64,000 bases of DNA from the NCBI RefSeq assembly GCF_900101755.1, contig NZ_FNAE01000004.1, positions 186,001 to 250,000 on the forward strand, in the 5' to 3' direction. Under the pieces are notes generated by a model. That model was given only the letters and a program-made list of their open reading frames with translations, was not told the origin of the DNA and made no database searches. This DNA comes from Ectopseudomonas alcaliphila. Lineage in GTDB: Bacteria; Pseudomonadota; Gammaproteobacteria; Pseudomonadales; Pseudomonadaceae. The stretch's first letter is position 1, and each line of letters begins with the position of its first letter. The position numbers and the translations under genes were made by a program. This document shows positions 24,576-34,442 of the stretch, piece after piece.

Positions 24576-25976
24576 ATGGCGTCTTCCCCCGATTGCACCG
24601 CACCTGCCCGTGAGCGTGCGGCCCCGTCGTTCTACAACCTGGCCTGGCGCTGGCATTTCTATGCCGGGTTGTTCGTCATCCCGTTCATGATTCTGCTGTC
24701 GGTCACCGGGATCATCTATCTGTTCAAACCGCAGCTCGACACCTGGCTGTATCCGCACCTGATGCTGGCGCCGGCCAGCGAGCAGCGCGTCAGTGCCGAC
24801 CAGCAGCTGGCGCTGGTCGAGCAGCTCTATCCTGGCGCGACGATGAGCAAGTACCTGCCTCCGGTCGGCGAAGGACGCAGTGCGCAGTTCGTCATCGAGC
24901 GCGACGGCCGCCTGCTCAACCTGTTCGTCGATCCCTACCGTGGCACCCTGCTCGGCGAGCAGGACGCGCAATGGAACCTGCAGGCGGTGGCGCGCACCCT
25001 GCACGGCGATCTGATGATCGGCACCCTGGGCGACCGCCTGATCGAGTTGGCCGCTGGCTGGGGCATCGTGCTGGTGGTGTCCGGCCTGTACCTGTGGTGG
25101 CCGCGCGGCAGCAATCCGGCCGGCGTACTCTGGCCGCGCTTGCATGCCCGAGGGCGCCTGCTGTGGCGCGATCTGCATGCCGTGACCGGGTTCTGGGGTT
25201 CCCTGCTGCTGTTGTTCATGCTGCTCACCGGCATGACCTGGACCGGCTTCTGGGGTGCTCAGTTCGCCGGCGCCTGGAACCAGTTTCCCGCGGCGATGTG
25301 GGATGACGTGCCGAAGTCCGGGCAGCTCGCCGGCAGCCTCAACAGCAGCCGCGAACAGACCGTGTCCTGGGCGGCGGAGGTCACGCCGCTGCCGGCGTCC
25401 GATCCGCATGCGGCGCATCGCGGCCATGCCGGTCACGACCAGGGCCCGGCTGCGCCACGCATCAGCCTGCAGCAGGTGGTCGATACGGCCGACGCTCGCG
25501 GCGTGCAACGCGGCTACAGCATCAGCTTCCCGCAGGGTGCCAGTGGCGTTTACAGCGTCGCGCTGTTCGCCGATGACCCGCGCAACGACGCCACCCTGCA
25601 TCTGGATCAATACAGCGGTGCGGTGCTGGCCGATGTGCGCTGGGCTGATTACGGCATGGTTGCACGAGCCGTCGAGAGCGGCGTGAAGCTGCACGAAGGC
25701 AAGATGTTCGGCCTGGCCAACCAGATCCTGATGGCGCTGGTCTGCCTGCTGATCATTTTCAGCGCGGTCAGTGGCCTGGTGATCTGGTGGAAGCGCCGCC
25801 CGGCCGGTCGCCTCGGCGTACCGCCGCTGCGCCACGATCTGCCGCGCTGGAAGACCGCCATCGGCGTGATGATCGCGCTGGGCATGATATTCCCGCTGGC
25901 GGGCGCCTCACTGTTGCTGATGTGGGCGCTCGACCGCTCCCTCGGCTTGCTTCCCAGCACGCGTCTCGCCAGTTGA
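24576..25976 (+). CDS. PepSY-associated transmembrane protein (PiuB-like)
   Basis: A 466-residue inner-membrane protein from ATG 24576 with GGAGAAAG upstream; upstream in-frame codons are unneeded. It has four hydrophobic helices: LAWRWHFYAGLFVIPFMILL at 21-40, GWGIVLVVSGLYLWWPRG, LLLLFMLLTGMTWTGFWG and LMALVCLLIIFSAVSGLVIWW. Between them are PepSY-type periplasmic loops, including FGLANQ and HLDQYSGAVLADVRW. A His-rich stretch (DPHAAHRGHAGHD) in the large loop could bind metal. Homologues occur next to siderophore and copper TonB receptors and may reduce metals. Second gene of the copper operon. Confidence 0.85.
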   Translation: MASSPDCTAPARERAAPSFYNLAWRWHFYAGLFVIPFMILLSVTGIIYLFKPQLDTWLYPHLMLAPASEQRVSADQQLALVEQLYPGATMSKYLPPVGEGRSAQFVIERDGRLLNLFVDPYRGTLLGEQDAQWNLQAVARTLHGDLMIGTLGDRLIELAAGWGIVLVVSGLYLWWPRGSNPAGVLWPRLHARGRLLWRDLHAVTGFWGSLLLLFMLLTGMTWTGFWGAQFAGAWNQFPAAMWDDVPKSGQLAGSLNSSREQTVSWAAEVTPLPASDPHAAHRGHAGHDQGPAAPRISLQQVVDTADARGVQRGYSISFPQGASGVYSVALFADDPRNDATLHLDQYSGAVLADVRWADYGMVARAVESGVKLHEGKMFGLANQILMALVCLLIIFSAVSGLVIWWKRRPAGRLGVPPLRHDLPRWKTAIGVMIALGMIFPLAGASLLLMWALDRSLGLLPSTRLAS

Positions 25977-26020
25977 GGCGTGCCATGATTCTCAACGATA
26001 CCAACCCGGAGACAACCCGC

Positions 26021-26515
26021 ATGAACCTGCGCAAAACCCTGCTAGGCCTTGTTCTGATCCTGCCCGCAATGCTGGCCCAGGCCCACGAGTACGAAGTCGG
26101 CCAGCTGCATATCGATCACCCCTGGTCGCGCGAGATGCCGCCAGTGGCGCCGACCGCGGCTGCCTATTTCGTTGTGCACAACAAGGGCAGCGAGGCCGAT
26201 CGCCTGCTGGCCGTCAGCACTCCGGTGGCCGGCAAGGCCGAGCTGCATGAGCATGTGCACGCAGATGGCGTGATGAAGATGCAGCAGGTGCAGGACGTCG
26301 CCATCCCTGCCGGTGGCGAGGTGAAATTCGAGCCCATGGGCTACCACGTCATGCTGTTCGACCTGAAGCAGCAGGCCAAGGACGGTGAGCGCTTCCCGCT
26401 GACGCTGACGTTCGAGAAGGCTGGCAAGGTCGAGGTCGACGTCGCCGTGCAGCAAGACGCGCCGGCTGGCCATGATCATGGCGACGCCCACGACCACGGC
26501 AAGCATCAGCACTGA
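26021..26515 (+). CDS. PCu(A)C family periplasmic copper chaperone
   Basis: A 164-residue protein from ATG 26021 (CGGAGAC upstream; the in-frame ATG at 25985 is less well placed). The signal peptide MNLRKTLLGLVLILPAMLAQA is clear. The copper site matches the H(M)x10Mx21HxM pattern: HEHVHADGVMKMQQV and, later, GYHVMLFDL. A His-rich tail (HDHGDAHDHGKHQH) gives additional metal capacity. PCu(A)C delivers Cu(I) in the periplasm, for example to cytochrome oxidase. ATG of the next gene overlaps the stop. Confidence 0.92.
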   Translation: MNLRKTLLGLVLILPAMLAQAHEYEVGQLHIDHPWSREMPPVAPTAAAYFVVHNKGSEADRLLAVSTPVAGKAELHEHVHADGVMKMQQVQDVAIPAGGEVKFEPMGYHVMLFDLKQQAKDGERFPLTLTFEKAGKVEVDVAVQQDAPAGHDHGDAHDHGKHQH

Positions 26516-26889
26516 TGCTGTTCACGGCACGCAGACGTACGCTCGCCGCCCAGCTCGGGCTGCTGGCGTTCGTCCTGATCGTGCTGGCACCACTGGCGTC
26601 GCAACTGCGTGCCGAACCGGCTGACTGGCGCTGGCTGAACCAGCTCGGCTGTCATGACGGGGCGGGCAGCGTGCCGGTCGCGCTCGACAGGAGCCAGCCG
26701 GTGCTGCAGGTGGACGCCTGCGGCTACTGTTCGTTGCTCTCCCACTGCCCGGCGCTGGCCGAAAGTAACTGGTCCGCTGCTGGGCGCCTGCGGCCGCGCC
26801 ATGAGGTGTGCGGAGCGTTACCGGCGCAGTCGCTGCAAACTGCCCATTTCCCTCATGCGCTGTCACGCGCACCGCCGTTTCTCACCTGA
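26515..26889 (+). CDS. DUF2946 family protein (copper operon, second copy)
   Basis: A 124-residue protein beginning with a hydrophobic segment (LAAQLGLLAFVLIVLAPLASQ, residues about 10-29). The cysteine motif DACGYCSLLSHCPAL (residues ~67-81) is the DUF2946 signature and a plausible copper-binding site. The start codon overlaps the PCu(A)C stop, so the genes are translationally coupled. It lies 62 bp before the TonB receptor. Function unknown; the operon implies a role in copper transfer between receptor, periplasm and inner membrane. Confidence 0.82.
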   Translation: MLFTARRRTLAAQLGLLAFVLIVLAPLASQLRAEPADWRWLNQLGCHDGAGSVPVALDRSQPVLQVDACGYCSLLSHCPALAESNWSAAGRLRPRHEVCGALPAQSLQTAHFPHALSRAPPFLT

Positions 26890-26951
26890 AGTTTTCCAGC
26901 TATTGAGGCGTTTGCCAGGCCTCTTCGCCAATCGACTTTTCAGGTATCCGC

Positions 26952-29036
26952 ATGTCCGTTTCCTTCGTTACGGGCGCCGCTTCCGTGCGCCCTCGTTTTC
27001 CCCTGTCTGCCCTGGCCGTTGCCTGTGGCCTGAGTGTCATCGCGCCGCTGCATGCCGAGGAGCATGTCCACCAACTGCCGCCCACGGTGATCACGGCGAT
27101 CCAGCAGAGCTCGCCGCTGACCGTGGTGGCCGATCCCAAGGACCCACGCCAGCCGGTGCCGGCCAGCGATGCCGCCGACTACCTCAAGACCATTCCCGGT
27201 TTCTCCGCGATTCACAGCGGCGGCAGCAACAGCGACCCGGTGCTGCGCGGGATGTTCGGCTCGCGCCTGCTGCTGCTCACCGACGGCGGCCAGATGCTGG
27301 GTGCCTGCCCCGGTCGGATGGACGCGCCCAGCTCTTATATCGCCCCGGAAACCTATGATCTGCTGACCGTGACCAAGGGCCCGCAGACGGTGATCTGGGG
27401 CCCCGGTGCCTCCGCCGGCGTGGTGCGCTTCGAGCGCGAGCCGGCGCGCTTCGGCGAACTCGGCGCGCGCCTGCATGCCAGCGTGCTGGCCGGCTCCAAT
27501 GGCCGCTTCGACCGCCTGATCGACGGCGCCGTCGGCAGCGAGCAGGGTTACCTGCGGGTGATGGCCAACCGTTCGCACTCGGACGACTACGACAACGGTG
27601 ATGGCGACACCATCGCCTCGCGCTGGGACAAGTGGAACACCGATGTCGCACTGGGCTGGACGCCGGATGCCGACACCCTGATCGAGCTAAGCGCCGGCCG
27701 TGGCGATGGCGAGGCGCGCTACGCCGGGCGCGGCATGGACGGCACCCAGTTCAAGCGCGAAAGCCTGGGCCTGCGCATCGAACGCAGCAACCTCGGCGGT
27801 GTGCTGGACAAGGTCGAGGCCAAGATCTACTACAACTACGCCGACCACATCATGGACAACTTCCGCCTGCGCATGCCGAACCCGACCAGCATGATGGCCA
27901 TGCCCATGGCCTCGCAGGTCGACCGGCGTACCCTGGGCGCACGCCTGGCCGCGACCTGGACGTGGGACGACCTCGAACTGATCACCGGCATCGATGCGCA
28001 GCGCAGCGAGCACCGTGCCCGCCGCTCCACCTACAGCATGATGACGGGCTACACCGACGCCGATCGCTTCCCCTGGAACAAGGACGCGCTGATGCACAAC
28101 TACGGCGCGTTCGCCGAGGCCACCTGGAGCCTGGCCGAGCGTGATCGCCTGGTCTCCGGGGCGCGCGTGGATCGTGCATCGGCCAAGGATTACCGGCAGA
28201 GTTTTCGCAGCATGATGGGCATGGTGCGGCCCAACCCGACGGCGGGCGAGACACGCGCCGAGACCCTGCCCAGCGGCTTCGTGCGCTACGAGCATGACCT
28301 GTCCGGTTCGCCGACCACCCTCTATGCCGGCCTCGGCCATGTGCAGCGTTTCCCGGATTACTGGGAGCTGTTCTCGGCAGGGCTGAACGGCCCGGCTGGC
28401 TCGCGCAACGCTTTCGATGGTATCGAGCCGGAGAAGACCACCCAGTTCGACATCGGCATCCAGTATCAGGGCGAGGTGCTGCAGGCCTGGGCATCGGCCT
28501 ATGCCGGGCAGGTGCGGGACTACATCCTGTTCGACTATCGCGGTATGGGTACCCAGGCCGACAATGTCGACGCGCGCATCATGGGCGGCGAACTGGGCGT
28601 GGCCTACGCCTTCGCCTCCAACTGGAAGGCCGATGCAACCCTGGCCTACGCCTGGGGCAAGAACAGCAGCGACGGTGAGGCACTGCCGCAGATGCCACCG
28701 CTGGAGGCGCGCCTGGGGCTGAGCTACCAGCGTGACGCCTGGAGCGCCGGTGCGCTCTGGCGTGTGGTCGACGGCCAGGGGCGCATCGCCGACGGGCGCG
28801 GCAACGTGGTTGGGCAGGACTTCGGTGACAGTGCCGGCTTCGGCGTGCTCTCGCTCAACGGCGCCTACCGCGTCAGCCAGCAGGTCAAGCTCAGCGCCGG
28901 TGTGGATAACCTGCTCGACAAGCGCTACGCCGAGCACCTCAACCGGGCCGGCGACGCCGGCTTTGGCTTCCCGGCCGACACCCGCATCGACGAACCGGGC
29001 CGCACCTTCTGGGCCAAGGTGGATGTCGACTTCTGA
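26952..29036 (+). CDS. oprC: TonB-dependent copper receptor OprC/NosA-like
   Basis: A 694-residue outer-membrane receptor (TIGR01778 type). A signal peptide ends near APLHA at residue 35. The plug has TVITAIQQSSPLTVVAD and DPVLRGMFGSRLLLLTDGGQM, then the LGACPGRMD methionine/cysteine motif and YIAPETYDLLTVTKGPQTV. The barrel ends with the aromatic FWAKVDVDF. Methionine clusters (RMPNPTSMMAMPMASQ, SFRSMMGMVR) are likely copper ligands in extracellular or channel loops. It imports copper across the outer membrane, and NosA supplies nitrous oxide reductase in P. stutzeri. Last gene of the operon. Confidence 0.93.
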   Translation: MSVSFVTGAASVRPRFPLSALAVACGLSVIAPLHAEEHVHQLPPTVITAIQQSSPLTVVADPKDPRQPVPASDAADYLKTIPGFSAIHSGGSNSDPVLRGMFGSRLLLLTDGGQMLGACPGRMDAPSSYIAPETYDLLTVTKGPQTVIWGPGASAGVVRFEREPARFGELGARLHASVLAGSNGRFDRLIDGAVGSEQGYLRVMANRSHSDDYDNGDGDTIASRWDKWNTDVALGWTPDADTLIELSAGRGDGEARYAGRGMDGTQFKRESLGLRIERSNLGGVLDKVEAKIYYNYADHIMDNFRLRMPNPTSMMAMPMASQVDRRTLGARLAATWTWDDLELITGIDAQRSEHRARRSTYSMMTGYTDADRFPWNKDALMHNYGAFAEATWSLAERDRLVSGARVDRASAKDYRQSFRSMMGMVRPNPTAGETRAETLPSGFVRYEHDLSGSPTTLYAGLGHVQRFPDYWELFSAGLNGPAGSRNAFDGIEPEKTTQFDIGIQYQGEVLQAWASAYAGQVRDYILFDYRGMGTQADNVDARIMGGELGVAYAFASNWKADATLAYAWGKNSSDGEALPQMPPLEARLGLSYQRDAWSAGALWRVVDGQGRIADGRGNVVGQDFGDSAGFGVLSLNGAYRVSQQVKLSAGVDNLLDKRYAEHLNRAGDAGFGFPADTRIDEPGRTFWAKVDVDF

Positions 29037-29046
29037 AGTGATCAGC

Positions 29047-29102
29047 CGTGGGAGGCGCTGTAGCGGCGAGCTTTTGCGTCGCGGCTCAAGCCCCTCCCAC
29101 GG
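29047..29102. repeat. REP pair (GTGGGAGG...CCTCCCAC type)
   Basis: Arms around CGTGGGAGGCGCTGTAGC and GCGGCTCAAGCCCCTCCCACG form a degenerate REP pair downstream of oprC, between convergent genes. Related to the palindromes at 32768, 34371 and 34948. Confidence 0.6.
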
Positions 29103-29174
29103 GACCGCCGCGGCAGGGTGCGCCGCGCACACCAAGGAACCCGCCTGGCGATCGCTGCGTGCGCCCCAGGCGTC

Positions 29175-30137
<963 letters not shown>

Positions 30138-30216
30138 TCAGGCTTGGTTGGTCGCAAAGTTTAACCGGTGGGACAGGATTGTGCTGCGCCGGTGGGCGTA
30201 TCCGGTCCGGCTTGAT

Positions 30217-30312
30217 CGTTCCCACGCTCCCCGTGGGAATGCAGTTGCAGACGCTCCGCATCTGTGGGACGCAGAGCGTCCCAGGCTGGTCTCCCACGCC
30301 GGAGCGTGGGAG
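30217..30312. repeat. Dispersed hairpins of GTTCCCACGC / CTCCCACGC type
   Basis: Three hairpins: GTTCCCACG...CGTGGGAAT at 30218-30240, TGGGAC...GTCCCA at 30265-30283, and CTCCCACGC/GCGTGGGAG at 30291-30312. The last recurs as a near copy at 43681-43702. It lies between the adenine deaminase and the 2OG oxygenase and may end upstream transcription. No gene is seen in the interval. Confidence 0.7.
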
Positions 30313-30320
30313 CCATCAGA

Positions 30321-31286
30321 TCAGCCCTGCGCCTCTTCACGCCGATAGGCATAGGTATCGGCAAAGCGCGACAGCAGGTACTCGGCGCTGGTCACCGGCT
30401 GGTACTTGGCCGGGTTGTCCGGGCTGGAACAGTTCGGCAGGCAATCGATCAGGGTGTCCGGGTGCGGTTCGGCGAAGAACGGCATGGAATAGCGATCCAC
30501 CCCCAACGGGCTGATCACCCGGTGCGGCGTCGAGGTGTAACGGTCGTTGCTCCAGCGCGCCAGCATGTCGCCGATGTTGACCACGAAGCTGCCGGCAAGC
30601 GGTGGTGCGTCGATCCACTCGCCACCCCGCGCGCGCACCTGCAGGCCACCGGCATCGTCCTGGTAGAGCAGGGTGATGCAACCGTAATCGGTGTGCGCCC
30701 CGGCGCCTTGTTGTTCGGCGCTGCTGGCGGTGTGGCGCGGCGGGTAGTGGATCATGCGCAGCACGCTGATCGGCTCATGGAAGCGCGCATCGAAGAAATC
30801 GTGCGCGATGTCCAGCGCCATGGCCATGGCGCGCAGCAGGGTCCTGGCCAGGTCCTGCATGTCGGCGTAATGCTGTTCCATCAGCTCGGCCCAGCCGGGC
30901 AGATCCGGGTGGCGATTCGGCCCACGCAGCGGCTTGCCGGCCAGCACCTCGGGGTGATCGGCGGGCATATGGAAACCCATGTCGAAGGTTTCCTTCAGGT
31001 CGCTCGGTTTGCTCGGGTCGAGCTGCTCGGTGGCGATCGCCCCATAGCCGCGATGGTGGGCGGTCTGGGTGATGTCGATCCTGAGTTTTTCTTCGGCCGG
31101 CAGGGCGAAGAAGGTCTTCGCTGCACTGAGCAGGGCGTCGATACGTTCACTGCTTATAGGGTGGCCGACTATATAGAAGAAGCCCCAGTCGCGGCAGGCG
31201 CGGTCGATCTGTTCGGCCACGGCGGGCCATGCCGAAGCGTCGTCGGCGTAGAGCGGGGCGATGTCGATGATGGGGAGGCTGTTCAT
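30321..31286 (-). CDS. 2-oxoglutarate-Fe(II) dioxygenase (isopenicillin-N-synthase-like)
   Basis: A 321-residue oxygenase from ATG 31286 with GGAGC 6 bases upstream. The N-terminal DIOX_N domain starts MNSLPIIDIAPLYADDASAW. The catalytic jelly roll has the HTDYG motif giving the first His and Asp iron ligands, the distal His in STPHRV, and the 2OG-binding RYSMPFF. It sits between the binding-protein gene and adenine deaminase in the purine cluster, as in the PA0147 region of P. aeruginosa. Inference: it oxidises a purine base or alkylated purine. The REP at 31414-31469 precedes it. Confidence 0.9.
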   Translation of the reverse strand: MNSLPIIDIAPLYADDASAWPAVAEQIDRACRDWGFFYIVGHPISSERIDALLSAAKTFFALPAEEKLRIDITQTAHHRGYGAIATEQLDPSKPSDLKETFDMGFHMPADHPEVLAGKPLRGPNRHPDLPGWAELMEQHYADMQDLARTLLRAMAMALDIAHDFFDARFHEPISVLRMIHYPPRHTASSAEQQGAGAHTDYGCITLLYQDDAGGLQVRARGGEWIDAPPLAGSFVVNIGDMLARWSNDRYTSTPHRVISPLGVDRYSMPFFAEPHPDTLIDCLPNCSSPDNPAKYQPVTSAEYLLSRFADTYAYRREEAQG

Positions 31287-31413
31287 AAAAGCTCCGGGGT
31301 GTTGCTGCGAGTCTTCTCGTACCCAGGGCAGCGATGCGTGGCACCAAAGGCCGGCGCCACGGTGATGCGGTTCTGCTGAGATAAGCAGGGACGGCATCGG
31401 TAATCTCCAAGTT

Positions 31414-31469
31414 ATCGCGGCTGAAGCCGCTCCTACAGGCGTGGGAGTAGGAGCGGCTTCAGCCGCGAT
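31414..31469. repeat. REP pair GTAGGAGCGGCTTCAGCCGCGAT
   Basis: Two perfect 23-base arms (31414-31436 and 31447-31469) facing each other around a 10-base loop, in the gap between the BMP-protein gene and the 2OG oxygenase. Each arm is palindromic around GGCTTCAGCC. Single copies of the same unit occur at 49338, 52451 and 54470. Confidence 0.9.
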
Positions 31470-31478
31470 GCTATGCGC

Positions 31479-32561
31479 TTACTTCGGCAGCTCGGCCTTC
31501 ACGTTTTCCACGTAGTAGTTCATCGAGGCCAGCTCGGCGTTGGTTGCGCTCACGCCTTCGGCGATGCGCACCGCGCCGCTCTGATCCTTGATCGGGCCGG
31601 TGAAGGGGTGGAACTTGCCGCTGCGAATGTCGGCGATGATCTGCTCGGCTTCGCTCTTCACATCGGCCGGTACCAGGTCGCTGATCGGCAGTTCGATGGT
31701 GTCCTCGGCCAGGCCGCCCCAGAAATCCTGCGGCTGCCAGGAGCCGTCGATCACCGCCTGGGTGGATTTGACGTAGTGCGGGCCCCAGTCGTTGACGATG
31801 GAGGTGAGCACGGCCTTGGGCCCGAAGTGGGCCATGTCCGAGGCGTAGCCCACCGAGTAGATGCCACGGCGCTCGGCGGTCTGGATCGGTGCCGGGCTGT
31901 CGGTGTGCTGGAACATCACGTCCACGCCCTGGTCGATCAGCGCGTTGGCGGCATCGGATTCCTTGCCCGGATCGAACCAGGTGTTGACCCATACCACCTT
32001 GATCTCGGTGCCCGGGTTGTACTTGTCCAGGGCCAGCTGGATGGCGTTGATATCGCGGATCACCTCGGGGATCGGGAAGGAGGCGACGTAGCCGACCTTC
32101 TTGGTCTTGGTCATCTTCGCCGCGAGGAAGCCGCCGACGTAGCGCCCCTCGTAGGAGCGCGACAGGTAGGTGCCGACGTTCTTGTCCTGCTTGTAGCCGG
32201 TGGCGTGCTCGAAGGTGACCTTGGGAAACTGCTTGGCCACCTTGATGGTCGGGTTCATGTAGCCGAAGGAGGTGGTGAAGATCAGGTCGAAACCGCCCTT
32301 GGCCATGTTGCGGATGACGCGCTCGGCGTCGGCGCCTTCTGGCACGTTCTCGACGAAACTGGTGGTGACCTTGTCGCCCATTTCCTTGATCAGCATCTGC
32401 CGGCCCTGCTCGTGCTGGTAGGTCCAGCCGTGGTCGCCGATGGGGCCGATGTAGACGAAACCGACCTTCAATGGATCGGCTGCCGAGGCGCTGAGCATGG
32501 CGCCAAAACCCAGGGCGGCGACGAGGGTGCGCAGCAGCGGTTTCTTGCTCTTCTTGTGCAT
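31479..32561 (-). CDS. BMP-family ABC transporter substrate-binding protein (nucleoside/purine)
   Basis: A 360-residue periplasmic binding protein from ATG 32561. The signal peptide is MHKKSKKPLLRTLVAALGFG followed by a SASA-A cleavage region at ~27. PF02608 features are DPLKVGFVYIGPIGDHGWTY at the mature N-terminus, FDLIFTTSFGYMNPTIKVA, and GVDVMFQHTDSPAPIQTAERR. BMP proteins bind nucleosides or bases and feed NupO/YufO ABC importers. The matching ATPase and permeases are upstream at 35033-38731, separated by the REPtron and 8-oxoguanine deaminase. The longer frame to 33023 is not used. Confidence 0.92.
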   Translation of the reverse strand: MHKKSKKPLLRTLVAALGFGAMLSASAADPLKVGFVYIGPIGDHGWTYQHEQGRQMLIKEMGDKVTTSFVENVPEGADAERVIRNMAKGGFDLIFTTSFGYMNPTIKVAKQFPKVTFEHATGYKQDKNVGTYLSRSYEGRYVGGFLAAKMTKTKKVGYVASFPIPEVIRDINAIQLALDKYNPGTEIKVVWVNTWFDPGKESDAANALIDQGVDVMFQHTDSPAPIQTAERRGIYSVGYASDMAHFGPKAVLTSIVNDWGPHYVKSTQAVIDGSWQPQDFWGGLAEDTIELPISDLVPADVKSEAEQIIADIRSGKFHPFTGPIKDQSGAVRIAEGVSATNAELASMNYYVENVKAELPK

Positions 32562-32767
32562 GGTGGGTGCAGCTCCAGTCTTGGTGTTGGGATGGCCGTT
32601 GGTTGGCTGATCCCATGACTGCAAAAAGCTGACCAACAAGACAGATAGCCGGGTGGCGGGGTTCGCTGTTTGGAGATGGCTAGGGAGCGGAGCGGTATTG
32701 GTGCGTGGCGGCCTTGCATGTCGTGTTGTGGTGCGTCGCTCCTGTAGTGACACCGACGAAACGACGG

Positions 32768-32823
32768 TCGCGGCTGAAGCCCCTCCCACAGGCTGACGTT
32801 GTTCTGGTGGGAGGGGCTTTAGC
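32768..32823. repeat. REP pair TCGCGGCTGAAGCCCCTCCCACA
   Basis: Left arm 32768-32790 and right arm TGGGAGGGGCTTTAGCC (about 32807-32823) face each other. Same family as the repeats that bracket the transposase at 34443. Confidence 0.85.
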
Positions 32824-32824
32824 C

Positions 32825-32879
32825 CGTAGGGTGCGCCGTGCGCACCGGCAGTTTTTCGGTGCGCACGGCGCACCCTACG
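32825..32879. repeat. TAGGGTGCGC palindromic repeat, copy 3
   Basis: A perfect 23-base inverted repeat: CGTAGGGTGCGCCGTGCGCA... (32825-32847) against 32857-32879, with a short AGTTTTT loop. It ends 8 bp past the 8-oxoguanine deaminase stop and could act as its terminator. Third member of the family seen at 21044 and 21494. Confidence 0.9.
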
Positions 32880-32887
32880 GTTCGGGA

Positions 32888-34243
32888 TCAGGCGTTCATC
32901 AACTGCTTCGCTGCCTGACGGTGATCGGCGATCAGCTGCGCCACGTCCAGTCCTTCGATCTGCCCATCGATGACGCGCCAGGTGCCGCCGATCATCATCC
33001 GGTCGGCGCGGTCGGCGCCGCACAGCAGCAGTGCGGCGATGGGGTCGTGACTGCCGGAGAAGCGCAGCTCATCAAGCTTGAACAGGGCCAGGTCGGCCTG
33101 CCTGCCCACCGCCAGCTCGCCGATATCGCTGCGTCCGAGCAGGCGTGCCGAACCTCGGGTGGCCCAGCCCAGTGCGCGTTCGGGGGTGATCGCTTCGGCG
33201 CCGTAGCGCAGGCGCTGGATATACAGGGCCTGGCGCGCTTCGAGGATCATGTTCGAGGCATCGTTGGAGGCCGAGCCGTCGACGCCCAGGCCGACCGGTA
33301 CGCCGGCCGCTTCCAGGTCGTGCACGGGGCAGATGCCCGAAGCCAGACGCATATTCGAGCAGGGGCAGTGGCAGACGCCGGTCCCCGCAGCGCCGAGGCG
33401 GGCGATTTCCTCGGAGTTGAAGTGGATGCCATGGGCCAACCAGGTACGTGGTCCCAGCCAGCCGACGCTTTCCAGGTAATCCACGGTGCGCAGGCCGAAC
33501 TGGCGCAGGCAGTAGTCCTCTTCGTCGAGGGTTTCGGCCAGGTGGGTGTGCAGGCGCACGTCGAGTTCGTCCGCCAGCTCGGCGCTGGCGCGCATGATCT
33601 CGCGTGTGACCGAGAATGGCGAGCAGGGCGCCAGGGCGATCTGGATCTGCGCGCCATCGCCACGTTCATGGTACTGGCCGATCAGGCGTTGGCTGTCGGC
33701 CAGGATCGTCTCGCCACTTTGCACCGTGTGTTGCGGCGGTAGGCCGCCGTCGTCTTCGCCCAGGCTCATCGAGCCGCGGCTGAGCATGGCGCGCATGCCC
33801 AGCTCGCGTACGGCCTCCACCTGCACATCGATGGCGTTCTCCAGACCGCCGGGGAACAGGTAATGGTGGTCGGCAGCCGTGCTGCAGCCGGACAGCAGCA
33901 GCTCGGCCAGCGCCACCTTGCTGGCCAGGGCCAGTTTCTCGGGAGTGAGGCGTGCCCAGACCGGGTAGAGCGTCTTCAGCCAGGGGAACAGCGGCTGGTT
34001 GACCACCGGCGCCCAGGCGCGGGTGAGGGTCTGGTAGAAATGATGATGGGTGTTGATCAGGCCCGGCAGCACCACGTGCTCGCGCGCGTCGAACACCTGC
34101 TGGCAGGGCGCGGCGGGTTGCTGGCCGGCGCCGAGCACCTCACTGATGCGGCCATCCTCGATCACCAGGCCGGAGGAAGCGTCCAGGTCGTTGGCAGTGA
34201 AGATGGCGAGCGGGTTCTTGATCCAGATACGAGTAGCAGCCAT
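32888..34243 (-). CDS. 8-oxoguanine deaminase
   Basis: A 451-residue amidohydrolase from ATG 34243 (GAGGAG 7-8 bases upstream). GLINTHHHFYQTLTRAW carries the metal-binding histidines H66-H68. HTHLAETLDEEDYC holds the third His region, LAHGIHFN the fourth, and GLGVDGSASNDASN the catalytic Asp. The HHHFYQTLTRA form and overall length match P. aeruginosa PA0142, biochemically shown to deaminate 8-oxoguanine to urate, and isoguanine deaminase relatives. With the adjacent importer and adenine deaminase it implies use of damaged and normal purines as nitrogen source. The frame to 34438 is unused. Confidence 0.92.
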   Translation of the reverse strand: MAATRIWIKNPLAIFTANDLDASSGLVIEDGRISEVLGAGQQPAAPCQQVFDAREHVVLPGLINTHHHFYQTLTRAWAPVVNQPLFPWLKTLYPVWARLTPEKLALASKVALAELLLSGCSTAADHHYLFPGGLENAIDVQVEAVRELGMRAMLSRGSMSLGEDDGGLPPQHTVQSGETILADSQRLIGQYHERGDGAQIQIALAPCSPFSVTREIMRASAELADELDVRLHTHLAETLDEEDYCLRQFGLRTVDYLESVGWLGPRTWLAHGIHFNSEEIARLGAAGTGVCHCPCSNMRLASGICPVHDLEAAGVPVGLGVDGSASNDASNMILEARQALYIQRLRYGAEAITPERALGWATRGSARLLGRSDIGELAVGRQADLALFKLDELRFSGSHDPIAALLLCGADRADRMMIGGTWRVIDGQIEGLDVAQLIADHRQAAKQLMNA

Positions 34244-34370
34244 GAGTGGCTCCTCTGAGGTTGATTTCAGGTAAGCCAGCTCAGTGTTGACCCTGTCTGC
34301 TGATCCAGGTTCGTCGGGAATGACGAGCTGGGGAAGATAGCTGACTCTGGAGTCAGGAGCAACAAACCTG

Positions 34371-34431
34371 TCGCGGCTGAAGCCCCTCCCACGGATCAGT
34401 GTTGTTCTTGTGGGAGGGGCTTTAGCCGCGA
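34371..34431. repeat. REP pair, downstream side of the RAYT gene
   Basis: Perfect 21-base arms TCGCGGCTGAAGCCCCTCCC (34371-) and its complement ending at 34431, with a 19-base spacer. It begins about 130 bp upstream of the 8-oxoguanine deaminase start and lies 11 bp beyond the transposase stop. Confidence 0.92.
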
Positions 34432-34442
34432 CTCCCACAAGG

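Larger units (their letters stand above)
32562..32887. other. Intergenic gap with a REP pair and the TAGGGTGCGC palindrome
   Basis: Between the deaminase stop and the BMP-protein start there is no gene. It carries a REP pair (32768-32823) and the third TAGGGTGCGC palindrome (32825-32879). A promoter for the BMP gene may lie at 32562-32750, but no clear consensus was found. Confidence 0.65.
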
